This document shows positions 35,742 to 43,944 of a stretch of 64,000 bases of DNA, one piece after another. The notes beneath the pieces were generated by a model, which saw nothing but the letters and a program-made list of their open reading frames with translations, had not been told where the DNA came from and ran no database searches. Made by a program: the position numbers and the translations under genes. Each line of letters opens with the position of its first letter. The first letter of the stretch is position 1. Source of the stretch: Cypionkella aquatica (GTDB taxonomy: Bacteria > Pseudomonadota > Alphaproteobacteria > Rhodobacterales > Rhodobacteraceae); NCBI RefSeq assembly GCF_030161095.1, contig NZ_BSPP01000010.1:372001-436000 (forward strand), written 5' to 3'.

Positions 35742-37385
35742 ATGGCACGCTATATCTTCATCACAGGCGGCGTTGTGTCCAGCTTGGGCAAGGGTCTGGC
35801 CTCGGCCGCGTTGGGCGCGTTGTTGCAAGCCCGTGGTTACACCGTGCGTCTGCGCAAACTTGACCCCTATCTCAACGTCGATCCCGGCACGATGTCGCCG
35901 TTTGAACATGGTGAGGTTTTCGTCACCGATGATGGTGCCGAGACCGATCTCGACCTCGGCCATTACGAGCGTTTCACCGGCGTCTCCGCCCGCCAGACCG
36001 ACAGCATCTCATCGGGCCGCATCTATTCCAACGTGTTGGAGAAAGAGCGTCGCGGCGACTACCTGGGCAAGACCATTCAAGTCATCCCGCATGTCACCAA
36101 TGAAATCAAAGACTTCCTGCGCATCGGCGACGATGAGGTAGATTTCATGCTTTGCGAAATCGGCGGCACCGTCGGCGATATCGAGGGCCTGCCGTTCTTT
36201 GAATCCATCCGCCAGTTCATCCACGAACGCCCGCGCGGCCAATCCATCCTGATGCACCTGACCCTGCTGCCCTACTTGGCCGCCAGTGGCGAGCTGAAAA
36301 CCAAGCCCACCCAGCACTCGGTCAAGGAACTACAATCCATCGGCCTCGCCCCTGATGTGCTGGTCTGCCGCAGCGAACATCCGATCCCGGATCGTGAACT
36401 CGAAAAGATCGCGCTGTTCTGCAACGTCCGCAAAGAGCATGTCATCCCCGCCTATGATCTGAAAACCATCTACGAGGCCCCGCTCGCCTATCACCGCGCG
36501 GGCCTTGACCAAGCCGTGCTGGATGCGTTCGGCATCACGCCTGCGCCGAAACCAAACCTGACCCGCTGGGTCGATGTGATGGATCGCCTGACCCATGCCG
36601 AGGGCGAAGTGCGCGTTGCCATCGTCGGCAAATACACCCAGCTGGAAGACGCCTATAAGTCGATCGCCGAGGCTTTGACCCATGGCGGCATGGCCAACCG
36701 CACCAAGGTCCGCGCCGAATGGATCGACGCCGAGATCTTTGAACGCGAAGACCCCGCAGCACATCTGCAAGACTTCCACGCCATCCTTGTCCCCGGCGGT
36801 TTTGGCGAGCGCGGCACCGAGGGCAAGATCAAAGCCGCGCAATTCGCGCGTGAGAAAAAGATCCCCTACCTTGGCATTTGCCTTGGCATGCAGATGGCGG
36901 TGATCGAATCCGCCCGCAACCTTGCCGGCGTCGCCAATGCGGGGTCCGAGGAGTTCGACCACGAGGCCGGCGCCAAGCGCTTCACCCCCGTGGTCTATCA
37001 CTTGAAAGAATGGATCCAAGGCAACCACGTCGTCGCCCGCAAGGTCGGCGACGACAAAGGCGGCACCATGCGTCTGGGCGCCTATACCGCCGCACTGACC
37101 CCCGGCAGCCATGTGGCGCAAATCTACGGCAGCACCACGATTGAAGAACGCCACCGCCATCGCTACGAAGTCGACGCCAAATATATCAAACAGTTGGAAA
37201 CCTGCGGCCTGATTTTCAGCGGCATGAGCCCGGATGGCCGCCTGCCCGAGATCGTCGAAGTCAAAGACCACCCGTGGTTCATCGGCGTGCAATTCCACCC
37301 GGAATTGAAAAGCAAACCGTTTGCACCGCACCCGCTATTCGCGGATTTCGTGCGGGCTGCTAAGGATGTGGAGCGGTTGGTGTAG
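35742..37385 (+). CDS. pyrG: CTP synthase
   Basis: 547 residues, full length. The N-terminal synthetase domain starts [20 protein letters not shown] and contains [20 protein letters not shown]; the C-terminal class I glutamine amidotransferase domain has the nucleophile Cys in [13 protein letters not shown] and the His/Glu pair in [12 protein letters not shown]. It aminates UTP to CTP with glutamine. The stop is at 37385, and the AT-richer HNH gene begins only 19 bases later. Confidence 0.97.
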   Translation: MARYIFITGGVVSSLGKGLASAALGALLQARGYTVRLRKLDPYLNVDPGTMSPFEHGEVFVTDDGAETDLDLGHYERFTGVSARQTDSISSGRIYSNVLEKERRGDYLGKTIQVIPHVTNEIKDFLRIGDDEVDFMLCEIGGTVGDIEGLPFFESIRQFIHERPRGQSILMHLTLLPYLAASGELKTKPTQHSVKELQSIGLAPDVLVCRSEHPIPDRELEKIALFCNVRKEHVIPAYDLKTIYEAPLAYHRAGLDQAVLDAFGITPAPKPNLTRWVDVMDRLTHAEGEVRVAIVGKYTQLEDAYKSIAEALTHGGMANRTKVRAEWIDAEIFEREDPAAHLQDFHAILVPGGFGERGTEGKIKAAQFAREKKIPYLGICLGMQMAVIESARNLAGVANAGSEEFDHEAGAKRFTPVVYHLKEWIQGNHVVARKVGDDKGGTMRLGAYTAALTPGSHVAQIYGSTTIEERHRHRYEVDAKYIKQLETCGLIFSGMSPDGRLPEIVEVKDHPWFIGVQFHPELKSKPFAPHPLFADFVRAAKDVERLV

Positions 37386-37403
37386 GCAGGAAGGAAGTTT
37401 GAA

Positions 37404-38411
37404 ATGGGTTTTTCTCAGAAGACCCTCAAAATGCTATGGGGCCGGGCGGCTGGGCGATGCTCTATGCCTGATTGCAGAACCGCCTTGGTCATGGACGCAA
37501 CAGAAACGGACGACCAAGCACTAGTAGGCGAAAATTGTCATATCGTTGCTGAAGAAGATGCGGGACCGCGGGGTGACAAATTATTTCCAGTTTCATCTAG
37601 AAACGTTTATGGCAATTTGATACTTCTCTGCGCAAACCATCATACGCAAATTGACAAACAAGCTGATTACTATACGCGTGAGTTTCTCCATAAAACCAAA
37701 TTAGAGCATGAAGAGTGGGTAGCCGGAAGCTTAGGTTTGGACAAAGAAAAGCAGGCCGATGACGAGTATTATTCTGGTTTAATTGATAATTGGGAACAAA
37801 AGGCCGAACTTGAATATTGGGATTCTTGGTCGAGTTGGCTCGTGAGTGAGCAGCCTAAAATGAGCGAGGAAAGATATGATGAACTGGTGCAACTCGCACG
37901 ATGGATTTCAAGTCGTGTATGGCCTGCTCGCTATCCGCAAATAGAAAAAGCATTTGAAAATTTTAGATTAGTTCTGCGAGACTTTCTCCGCACATTTTCC
38001 TCAAAATCTGAGGCACGTATGGATGACAAGGTTCTACAGACTCGTCGTTTCTATAAGATTGATGTTTGGGATGAAGAACAGCACAGTTACCTCGTAAAAA
38101 AATATACCTATCACAATACTCTGCTTGCAGATTTGATTCTGGAGCTTACGAGAAGCGCAAACTTTATATGTGATCAAGTCCGCAAGAGCTTGACGCGTTC
38201 ATATAGGCTGAAAGAAGGGGCTTTGACTATCGGACATGATCCACTTTTGGAGCATTCTTTGGATGAGATTCAGCCAAAATACTTGCAGATTGAAATTGGT
38301 CAGTTTGCACATCCGTATCCAGGTCTCGAAGACTTTATAACGGTGCGTGGTAGTCGATCTTTTCACTATGGAAATGGGCCGCTAATTGATTCTGAAAGGA
38401 CAAAAACATAG
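37404..38411 (+). CDS. HNH endonuclease with unassigned C-terminal domain, likely acquired
   Basis: 335 residues. The N-terminal third is an HNH (His-Me finger) nuclease of the zinc-bound kind: CSMPDC (Cys 19, 24), GENCHIVAEE (catalytic His about 46), GPRGD, GNLILLCANHHTQID (Asn 71, Cys 76, His 79/80) and KLEHEEWV. This module is found fused to diverse partner domains, often in defence genes. Residues about 115-335 match nothing I recognise: helical, Trp/Tyr-rich, no membrane segment, no SAVED motif. Base use differs from neighbours: 25/60 and 24/60 G+C in two sampled lines (37621-37680, 38101-38160) against 38/60 in pyrG (36541-36600). AGGAAGGAAG precedes ATG 37404. Confidence 0.8.
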   Translation: MGFSQKTLKMLWGRAAGRCSMPDCRTALVMDATETDDQALVGENCHIVAEEDAGPRGDKLFPVSSRNVYGNLILLCANHHTQIDKQADYYTREFLHKTKLEHEEWVAGSLGLDKEKQADDEYYSGLIDNWEQKAELEYWDSWSSWLVSEQPKMSEERYDELVQLARWISSRVWPARYPQIEKAFENFRLVLRDFLRTFSSKSEARMDDKVLQTRRFYKIDVWDEEQHSYLVKKYTYHNTLLADLILELTRSANFICDQVRKSLTRSYRLKEGALTIGHDPLLEHSLDEIQPKYLQIEIGQFAHPYPGLEDFITVRGSRSFHYGNGPLIDSERTKT

Positions 38412-38447
38412 CAAAGCAGTATTACTTCATAGCATCCCTGCCACAAC

Positions 38448-38747
38448 TCACCCCTTCCCCAACACCCGCCGCACAATCCCCGGCTCCTTGGCGATCAACG
38501 CCAGCAACACCCGCGCCGGGCCATCTGGCTTCCGCCGCCCTTGCTCCCAGTTCAACAGCGTCGCTTTCTTCACCCCGATGGATCGCGCAAACTCCGCCTG
38601 CGACAGCCCCGTGCGGGCACGGATGGCGGGAACCTCGGGGTCTGGCACTTCCACCTCATGCACCACATAGCCTTCGCGCGCGCCCTGCGCATAGGCAAGC
38701 GCCTCTTTCAGCCCCTGTTCGATGCGATTGAACGCTTCCCTGCTCAT
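38448..38747 (-). CDS. NadS/HigA-like XRE antitoxin
   Basis: 99 residues from ATG 38747. The N-terminus MSREAFNRIEQGLKEALAYA and the C-terminal helix-turn-helix (IRARTGLSQAEFARSIGVKK, WEQGRRKPDGPARVLLALI) match the NadS family of XRE-type antitoxins encoded next to RelE/HigB-like toxins. It should neutralise the toxin and repress the operon. Its start overlaps the toxin stop by four bases (ATGA), giving toxin-first order, as in higBA. GC content looks like that of the host, unlike the HNH gene beside it. Confidence 0.85.
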   Translation of the reverse strand: MSREAFNRIEQGLKEALAYAQGAREGYVVHEVEVPDPEVPAIRARTGLSQAEFARSIGVKKATLLNWEQGRRKPDGPARVLLALIAKEPGIVRRVLGKG

Positions 38748-39082
38748 TGCCGCTCCCCACATTCCGCGGCGAGAATTTCGCCCAGTTGGATCAGATATTC
38801 CATTTCCTTGGCGGAAAGATTGGACTTCTCATTCTTGGCAAACATCGTCACCAAAAATACTGGGCCGACTTCGGGCTTGTAATAATGGATGGTCCGAAAC
38901 CCGCCACTTTTGCCACCACCCGTCCGCGCAAACCGAACCTTGCGCAGCCCACCACCCAGTAACACACCCGCCAAGGGATTGGCCGCCAGAAAATCGATCA
39001 ACGCCAAACGCTCCGCCTCGGTCATCGCCGCCTTCGCACGGCGTTGGAAATCCGGCATCTCAATAACAGTTTCCAGCTTCAT
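38744..39082 (-). CDS. RelE/HigB-like type II toxin
   Basis: 112 residues from ATG 39082. The fold pattern of the RelE/ParE superfamily partnered by NadS antitoxins is visible: METP-like start (VIEMPDFQRRAKAA), AERLALIDFLAANPLAG, RKVRFARTGGGKSGGFRTIHYY and VFLVTMFAKNEKSNLSAKE. Such toxins usually cleave mRNA at the ribosome. Upstream codons to 39112 (TTG) are in frame, but this stretch carries operator-like repeats and is more likely promoter DNA. Confidence 0.83.
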   Translation of the reverse strand: MKLETVIEMPDFQRRAKAAMTEAERLALIDFLAANPLAGVLLGGGLRKVRFARTGGGKSGGFRTIHYYKPEVGPVFLVTMFAKNEKSNLSAKEMEYLIQLGEILAAECGERQ

Positions 39083-39097
39083 CTTCCTACGCGCCAC

Positions 39098-39121
39098 TGG
39101 CGTATATGTCAATGGCGTATA
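39098..39121 (-). promoter_or_regulatory. Operator-like repeats upstream of the toxin-antitoxin operon
   Basis: TGGCGTATA occurs twice on the plus strand, at 39098-39106 and 39113-39121, a 15-base period, next to CGCCACTGGCG. They overlap the region just before the toxin start, where TTGGGA-N17-TTATAC could be the minus-strand promoter. This fits autoregulation by the antitoxin but is only positional evidence. Confidence 0.45.
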
Positions 39122-39302
39122 AGGCCCGATCTTGCATCATCCCAACCCATTGTCAGCTTCAACGAAGAATCGCCGCCAAACCTTAACAAACCCTTAACTC
39201 CACCACCCTAACCCTCTGAAATCCCTTACCTAAAAAAGGTCCCGAGTTGGGACCGTCCTCGCACCCCCTTCCCCCCCGCAAAATCCCGCCCTATAAACCC
39301 CC

Positions 39303-40079
39303 ATGCTGTCCTATCAACACCTGTTCCACGCCGGAAATCTCGCCGATGTCCAGAAGCACGCGCTGCTGGCTGTGATGCTCGATTACCTCACCCAAAAAGA
39401 CAAACCGCTGACCTATATCGAGACCCATGCAGGCCGCGGCCTCTATGATCTGGGCTCTGAAGAGGCGTTGAAAACCGGCGAGGCCGAGGCAGGCATCGCC
39501 ATCGCGGAAAGCTGGTTTCCCGCCCAGCACCCCTACCGCAACCGACTGAATGAGATCCGCGCCAGCTACGGCCCGCTGGCCTACCCCGGCTCGCCAATGA
39601 TCGCCGCCCTATCTTTGCGCGACCAAGACACCCTCCATCTGGCCGAGCTGCACCCACAAGAACACCAACACCTGCGCCACGCCCTGAACCCGTGGAGCGC
39701 GCATATCTACCAGAAAGACGGCTTCGATCTTGCCCTCGCCATCACCCCGCCCACTCCGCGGCGCGGCCTGATGCTGATTGATCCCAGCTACGAGGTGAAG
39801 GCCGATTACGACGCCATCCCCAAGCATATCGCCAACATCAACCGCAAATGGAATGTCGGGATCATCGCGCTGTGGTATCCCCTGCTGACCGGCGGCCCGC
39901 ATGGCCCGATGCTGAAAGCCTTGGCTGCGCAATTCCCCGAGGCTTTGCGATCCGAAGTCCGCTTCCCGCCTGCGCGTGAGGGCCACCGCATGGAAGGCTC
40001 GGGCATGTTCATCGTCAACGCGCCCTATGGTTTGGCCGACGAAGCCGCGAAAATCGAAGCGCAGTTTAAGGCGCTATAG
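39303..40079 (+). CDS. rlmJ: 23S rRNA (adenine2030-N6)-methyltransferase RlmJ
   Basis: 258 residues. MLSYQHLFHAGNLADVQKH is the diagnostic N-terminus, YIETHAGRGLYDL the AdoMet-binding segment, and LMLIDPSYEVKADY the catalytic D-P-P/S-Y motif for N6-adenine methylation. It modifies A2030 of 23S rRNA. A single gene 15 bases before the PhzF gene. Confidence 0.92.
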   Translation: MLSYQHLFHAGNLADVQKHALLAVMLDYLTQKDKPLTYIETHAGRGLYDLGSEEALKTGEAEAGIAIAESWFPAQHPYRNRLNEIRASYGPLAYPGSPMIAALSLRDQDTLHLAELHPQEHQHLRHALNPWSAHIYQKDGFDLALAITPPTPRRGLMLIDPSYEVKADYDAIPKHIANINRKWNVGIIALWYPLLTGGPHGPMLKALAAQFPEALRSEVRFPPAREGHRMEGSGMFIVNAPYGLADEAAKIEAQFKAL

Positions 40080-40094
40080 CCCAAAAGGTTTCAA

Positions 40095-40985
40095 ATGCTT
40101 GAATTTCACACGCTGGATGTGTTCACAGAAACCGCATTTAGCGGCAATCCGCTGGCGGTGGTGCTGGGCGCGGATGATCTGAGCGTGGCGCAAATGCAAA
40201 CCATTGCGCGCGAATTCAACCTGTCGGAGACCATCTTCGTGCAGCGGCCGCAAAATCCGGCCCACACTGCCCGCGTGCGGATCTTCTTTCCCACCGATGA
40301 GATCCCCTTTGCCGGCCATCCCACCGTCGGCTGCGCCATCCACCTGGCCTGCGCGCATCATACTGGCGACTTTACCACCCTGATCACGCTGGAAGAACAA
40401 GCCGGGCTGGTGCCGGTCACCGTCATCCGTCAGGGCCAGAAAATCACCGCTGAGTTTGTCGCCCCCTTGCTGCCGTTCGCGGTGAAAACCGATCTGCCGC
40501 GTGATCTGATCGCAGCCGCGCTCGGCCTGAGCCCGGCGCAAATCGGCCTGCCCAATCATCACCCCGCCACGCACCAAGGCGGCCCGCGCTTTCTGTATGT
40601 GCCGGTTGGCGACCTGCAAACCCTCGGCCAAGCCAAACCGCACGAGCCGCACTGGTCCGCGCTGATGGCCCTTGCCGAAGTTGACAGCGCCTATCTCTAC
40701 ACCTGCGGTGAGGGTTGCGACTATCAGGCCCGGATGTTCTCGCCCACCGCTGGCATCGCTGAAGACCCAGCGACCGGATCGGCCAGTGCGCTGTTGGCCT
40801 CGCAACTGTGGGCCTCTGGCGCGATCTCGGCAGGAACCACGCAACTTTCCTTGCACCAAGGCTATGAGATGGGCCGCCCCAGTCAGATCGGCCTGACGAT
40901 CGACGCAACCCCGCAGGGCCTGGCCGAAGTGCGGATCAAAGGCAGTGCTGTGCCGATCTGCGCGGGGCAAATCCGCGTCCCGTAA
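40095..40985 (+). CDS. PhzF family isomerase-like protein
   Basis: 296 residues of the diaminopimelate-epimerase-like PhzF family: LDVFTETAFSGNPLAVVLGA, the catalytic Glu in NLSETIFV (about residue 45), PTDEIPFAGHPTVG and the second-half DPATGSASALLA. Members catalyse isomerisation without cofactor; most outside phenazine clusters have unknown substrates, and no phenazine genes are present here. AAAAGG precedes ATG 40095. Confidence 0.9.
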   Translation: MLEFHTLDVFTETAFSGNPLAVVLGADDLSVAQMQTIAREFNLSETIFVQRPQNPAHTARVRIFFPTDEIPFAGHPTVGCAIHLACAHHTGDFTTLITLEEQAGLVPVTVIRQGQKITAEFVAPLLPFAVKTDLPRDLIAAALGLSPAQIGLPNHHPATHQGGPRFLYVPVGDLQTLGQAKPHEPHWSALMALAEVDSAYLYTCGEGCDYQARMFSPTAGIAEDPATGSASALLASQLWASGAISAGTTQLSLHQGYEMGRPSQIGLTIDATPQGLAEVRIKGSAVPICAGQIRVP

Positions 40986-41024
40986 CCGCTTGGCAAGCGC
41001 CAAAGCCCGGCCTATCCTGCGTCC

Positions 41025-41462
41025 ATGTTCGCAGAAATTCTCCGCAGCCTTATGGCTCCCGCCCCGCCCCGCATGGCCGAACCCGATGCCCAGTTGGCGC
41101 TTGCCGCCCTGCTGGTCAGGGTCGCGCGCACCGATGGGCTTTACGCCGCCGAAGAGGTTGAACGGATTGAGAAAATCCTGATGACCCGCAACGGGCTTGA
41201 CCCGTTTCAAGCCGCCGAGTTGCGCGCGCAAGCCGAGGATTTGGAAACCCAAGCCCCCGACACCGTCCGCTTTACCCGGGCGTTGAAAGCCGCAATCCCG
41301 CTGGAAGACCGCGCCGCCTTGCTCGAGTCGCTGTGGTCGGTTGCGCTTGCCGATGGCCAGCGCGATGCTTCCGAAGATCAGCAAATGCGGCTTTTGGCCA
41401 ATCTATTGGGCCTTACTGATGTCGAATCTGCGCAGGCCCGGCAGAAGGCGGATCGTCCGTGA
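41025..41462 (+). CDS. TerB family protein
   Basis: 145 residues, all-helical, with the TerB repeat features LALAALLVRVARTDGLYAAEEVERIEKIL in the first half and LLESLWSVALADGQRDASEDQ in the second. The paired acidic D-G-x-x-x-x-E segments resemble metal-binding helices of tellurite-resistance TerB. No other ter genes are present, so it is a lone member. Its TGA overlaps the GTG of the next gene (GTGA), giving a coupled pair. Confidence 0.85.
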   Translation: MFAEILRSLMAPAPPRMAEPDAQLALAALLVRVARTDGLYAAEEVERIEKILMTRNGLDPFQAAELRAQAEDLETQAPDTVRFTRALKAAIPLEDRAALLESLWSVALADGQRDASEDQQMRLLANLLGLTDVESAQARQKADRP

Positions 41463-42232
41463 TCGCCTCGCTTGGCATGTATGATCGCGCCGAAACCGCG
41501 GCGGCCAATGATCGACTTTGGGCAAATATCCGCGACGGCCTGCGCGCTGCGGGCGAGCCTGCCCCCGATGCGCTGACCCGTGGCGCCCAGGCCTATTGGG
41601 ATGCCTGGCAATCGCCCGATCTGGTGTTTTCGCAGACCTGCGGCTTTCCGTTTCGCGCCCGCCTGCACGACAAAGTCACCCTGATCGGCACCCCCGATTA
41701 CGGCCTGCCCGGCTGCCCGCCCGGCCATTACAATTCGGTTTTCGTGGCACGCAAAGACGACCCACGCAGCACTTTGGCCGCGTTTTCCGGCGCAGCCTTT
41801 GCCTATAACGAAGAGCTCAGCCAATCCGGCTGGGCCGCGCCGCAAAACCATGCAGGCGCACATGGTTTGCACTTTCCGCCCAGCCTGCAAAGCGGTGGCC
41901 ATCGGCTTTCTGCCCTTGCGGTTGCCGAATCGCGCGCCGATCTGGCTGCGATTGATGCCCTGACATGGCAGCTTTTGTGCGAATACGACGACTTCGCTGC
42001 CGATCTGCGCGAAATTGCCCGCACCGAACCGCCAACTCCGGTACTGCCCTATATCACCGCCAAGGGCCGCGATGCCGCGCTGTATTTCCGCGTCACCAAA
42101 GCTGCGATCGCCGCACTTGTCCCAGCAGACAAGACCACGCTGCACCTGAAAGACCTGATCGCAATTCCGGCCAGCGCCTATCTTGCGGTGCCTACCCCGC
42201 CCGCGCCTTCGCAGAATGTGCATGGTTCTTAG
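41459..42232 (+). CDS. PhnD/SsuA-like periplasmic-binding-fold protein without a signal peptide
   Basis: 257 residues with the phosphonate-binding-like fold (PF12974 type): MIASLGMYDRAETAAANDRLW, SQTCGFPFRARL, GTPDYGLPGCPPGHYNSVFV and FNE-type AYNEELSQSGW. Unlike transporter subunits it begins directly with the domain and has no export signal, so it is probably cytosolic. It overlaps the TerB gene by four bases. The role is unknown; Met at 41477 is an alternative start. Confidence 0.78.
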   Translation: MIASLGMYDRAETAAANDRLWANIRDGLRAAGEPAPDALTRGAQAYWDAWQSPDLVFSQTCGFPFRARLHDKVTLIGTPDYGLPGCPPGHYNSVFVARKDDPRSTLAAFSGAAFAYNEELSQSGWAAPQNHAGAHGLHFPPSLQSGGHRLSALAVAESRADLAAIDALTWQLLCEYDDFAADLREIARTEPPTPVLPYITAKGRDAALYFRVTKAAIAALVPADKTTLHLKDLIAIPASAYLAVPTPPAPSQNVHGS

Positions 42233-42333
42233 GCAGATCGCTCAAAGCCTTGTCAAAATGCACTCTAAAACCCGTTGCAATGCCACCATTTCTGCGGCCT
42301 ATTTGATCACCTGCCCCAATCCAAGGCCCAACA

Positions 42334-43113
42334 GTGACCGAATCTGCCGAGACACCCGTTATTGCGATCCATGATCTGCACAAAAGCTATGGCTCGCTTG
42401 AGGTCTTGAAAGGCGTCGATCTGCTGGCGCCGCGCGGCCATGTGGTGTCGCTGATCGGATCATCCGGGTCGGGCAAATCGACACTTCTGCGCTGCTGTAA
42501 CCTGTTGGAGGACAGCCAGCAGGGCGAGATCCGCTTTGAGGGCGAACCCGTGCGCTGGAAAGGCCAGGGCCTTGGCCGACATCCCGCCGACCGCGCGCAA
42601 GTCACCCGGATGCGCACCAATCTTTCGATGGTGTTTCAACAGTTTAACCTGTGGTCGCACCTGACCATCCTGCAAAACGTTATGGAAGCCCCGGTCACGG
42701 TGATGAAGCGCGACCCCAAAGAGGTTGAAATCAAAGCCCGCGAATATCTGGCGAAAGTTGGTATTGCCGACAAGGCCGATGCCTGGCCCGCGATGCTCTC
42801 GGGCGGCCAACAACAGCGCGCCGCGATTGCCCGGGCCTTGTGCATGGAACCGCGCGCTTTGCTGTTTGACGAGCCAACCTCGGCCCTTGATCCAGAGCTG
42901 GAGCAAGAGGTGATCAAGGTGATCAAGGCATTGGCCGATGAAGGCCGCACCATGATTTTGGTGACGCATGATATGAAGCTGGCGGCGGATGTATCCGATC
43001 ACGTTATCTTCCTGCATCTGGGCAAAATCGAAGAGCAAGGCCCGCCTGCCGCCCTGTTCGGCGCGCCAAAAACTGACCGTCTGCGCGGGTTCCTGTCCGC
43101 AGGCAGCCACTAG
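42334..43113 (+). CDS. Polar amino-acid-type ABC transporter ATP-binding protein
   Basis: 259 residues of the HisP/GlnQ class. Walker A LIGSSGSGKSTLLRC, Q-loop FQQFNLWSH, signature [15 protein letters not shown], Walker B ALLFDEPTSALD and VTHDMKLAADV are intact. EGEPVRWKGQGLGRHPADRAQ is the insertion typical of HisP and OccP. Start GTG 42334 has AAGG seven bases upstream. First gene of an ATPase-binding protein-permease-permease operon that directly precedes the Puu-like operon. Confidence 0.92.
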   Translation: MTESAETPVIAIHDLHKSYGSLEVLKGVDLLAPRGHVVSLIGSSGSGKSTLLRCCNLLEDSQQGEIRFEGEPVRWKGQGLGRHPADRAQVTRMRTNLSMVFQQFNLWSHLTILQNVMEAPVTVMKRDPKEVEIKAREYLAKVGIADKADAWPAMLSGGQQQRAAIARALCMEPRALLFDEPTSALDPELEQEVIKVIKALADEGRTMILVTHDMKLAADVSDHVIFLHLGKIEEQGPPAALFGAPKTDRLRGFLSAGSH

Positions 43114-43169
43114 GTCTGGGATAAACCCAAACCATTAAGAAACCACCAATAACCAACTGGGAGACGACC

Positions 43170-43892
43170 ATGAAAAAACTACTGCTTGCCACCACCCTGC
43201 TGGCGCTGACCGCAGGCTTTGCCGCCGCTGATGTGGTGCGTCTGGCGACCGAGGGCGCATACCCTCCCTTCAACTTCATCGACGACAAGGGTGAAGTCGC
43301 TGGTTTTGAGCGTGAATTCGGCGATGAGATCTGCAAGCGCGCAGCACTGGAATGTACCTGGACCACCAACGAATGGGACAGCATCATCCCCAACCTGCAA
43401 TCGGGCAACTACGATGTGATCATCGCTGGCATGTCGATCACCGATGAACGCTCCAAAGTCATCACCTTTTCCGACAACTACTACCCGCCAGCCGCCTCGG
43501 CCTACCTTGCCGCCGCTGCGGATGCCGATGTGAAAACCGGCGTGGTTTCGGCACAAGTCGGCACCATTCAGGCGGCTTATGTCGCAGAATCGGGCGCAAC
43601 TTTGCTGGAATTCCCCACCCCCGATGAAACCGTCGCCGCAGTGCGCAATGGTGAAGCCGCTGCCGTCTTCGCCGACAAAGACTACCTGCGCCCCTTCGCA
43701 GACGAATCCAACGGCGCTTTGATGTTCGTGGGCGAAGATGTTGCCATTGGCGGCGGTGTGGGTCTGGGCATGCGCCAGTCCGATACCGAGCTGAAAGGCA
43801 AGATGGACACCGCGATCAAGGCGATGAAAGCCGACGGCAGCCTGAACGCGCTGATTGAGAAGTATTTCGGCGCCGAAGGCCTGAAATTCTAA
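43170..43892 (+). CDS. Polar amino-acid-type extracellular solute-binding protein
   Basis: 240 residues with a signal peptide (MKKLLLATTLLALTAGFAAA) and the SBP_bac_3 fold: VRLATEGAYPPFNFID, GFEREFGDEICKRA, NEWDSIIPNLQSGNYDVIIAGMS (given in parts) and ERSKVITFSDNYY. This is the HisJ/ArgT/octopine group, binding cationic or other polar amino acids. GGGAGA precedes the ATG. A GC-rich stem-loop follows the stop, which would favour high binding-protein mRNA relative to the permeases. Confidence 0.92.
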   Translation: MKKLLLATTLLALTAGFAAADVVRLATEGAYPPFNFIDDKGEVAGFEREFGDEICKRAALECTWTTNEWDSIIPNLQSGNYDVIIAGMSITDERSKVITFSDNYYPPAASAYLAAAADADVKTGVVSAQVGTIQAAYVAESGATLLEFPTPDETVAAVRNGEAAAVFADKDYLRPFADESNGALMFVGEDVAIGGGVGLGMRQSDTELKGKMDTAIKAMKADGSLNALIEKYFGAEGLKF

Positions 43893-43899
43893 TCCCCTT

Positions 43900-43923
43900 G
43901 GCCCCCGCTGCAAATCGGGGGCC
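43900..43923 (+). terminator. Intra-operon stem-loop after the binding-protein gene
   Basis: GGCCCCCG (43900-43907) pairs with CGGGGGCC (43916-43923), loop CTGCAAAT, followed by GCTTTC. It sits between binding-protein and permease genes, where partial terminators or 3'-protecting hairpins are common in ABC operons. Confidence 0.6.
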
Positions 43924-43944
43924 GCTTTCATTCGGGCAGATCAG

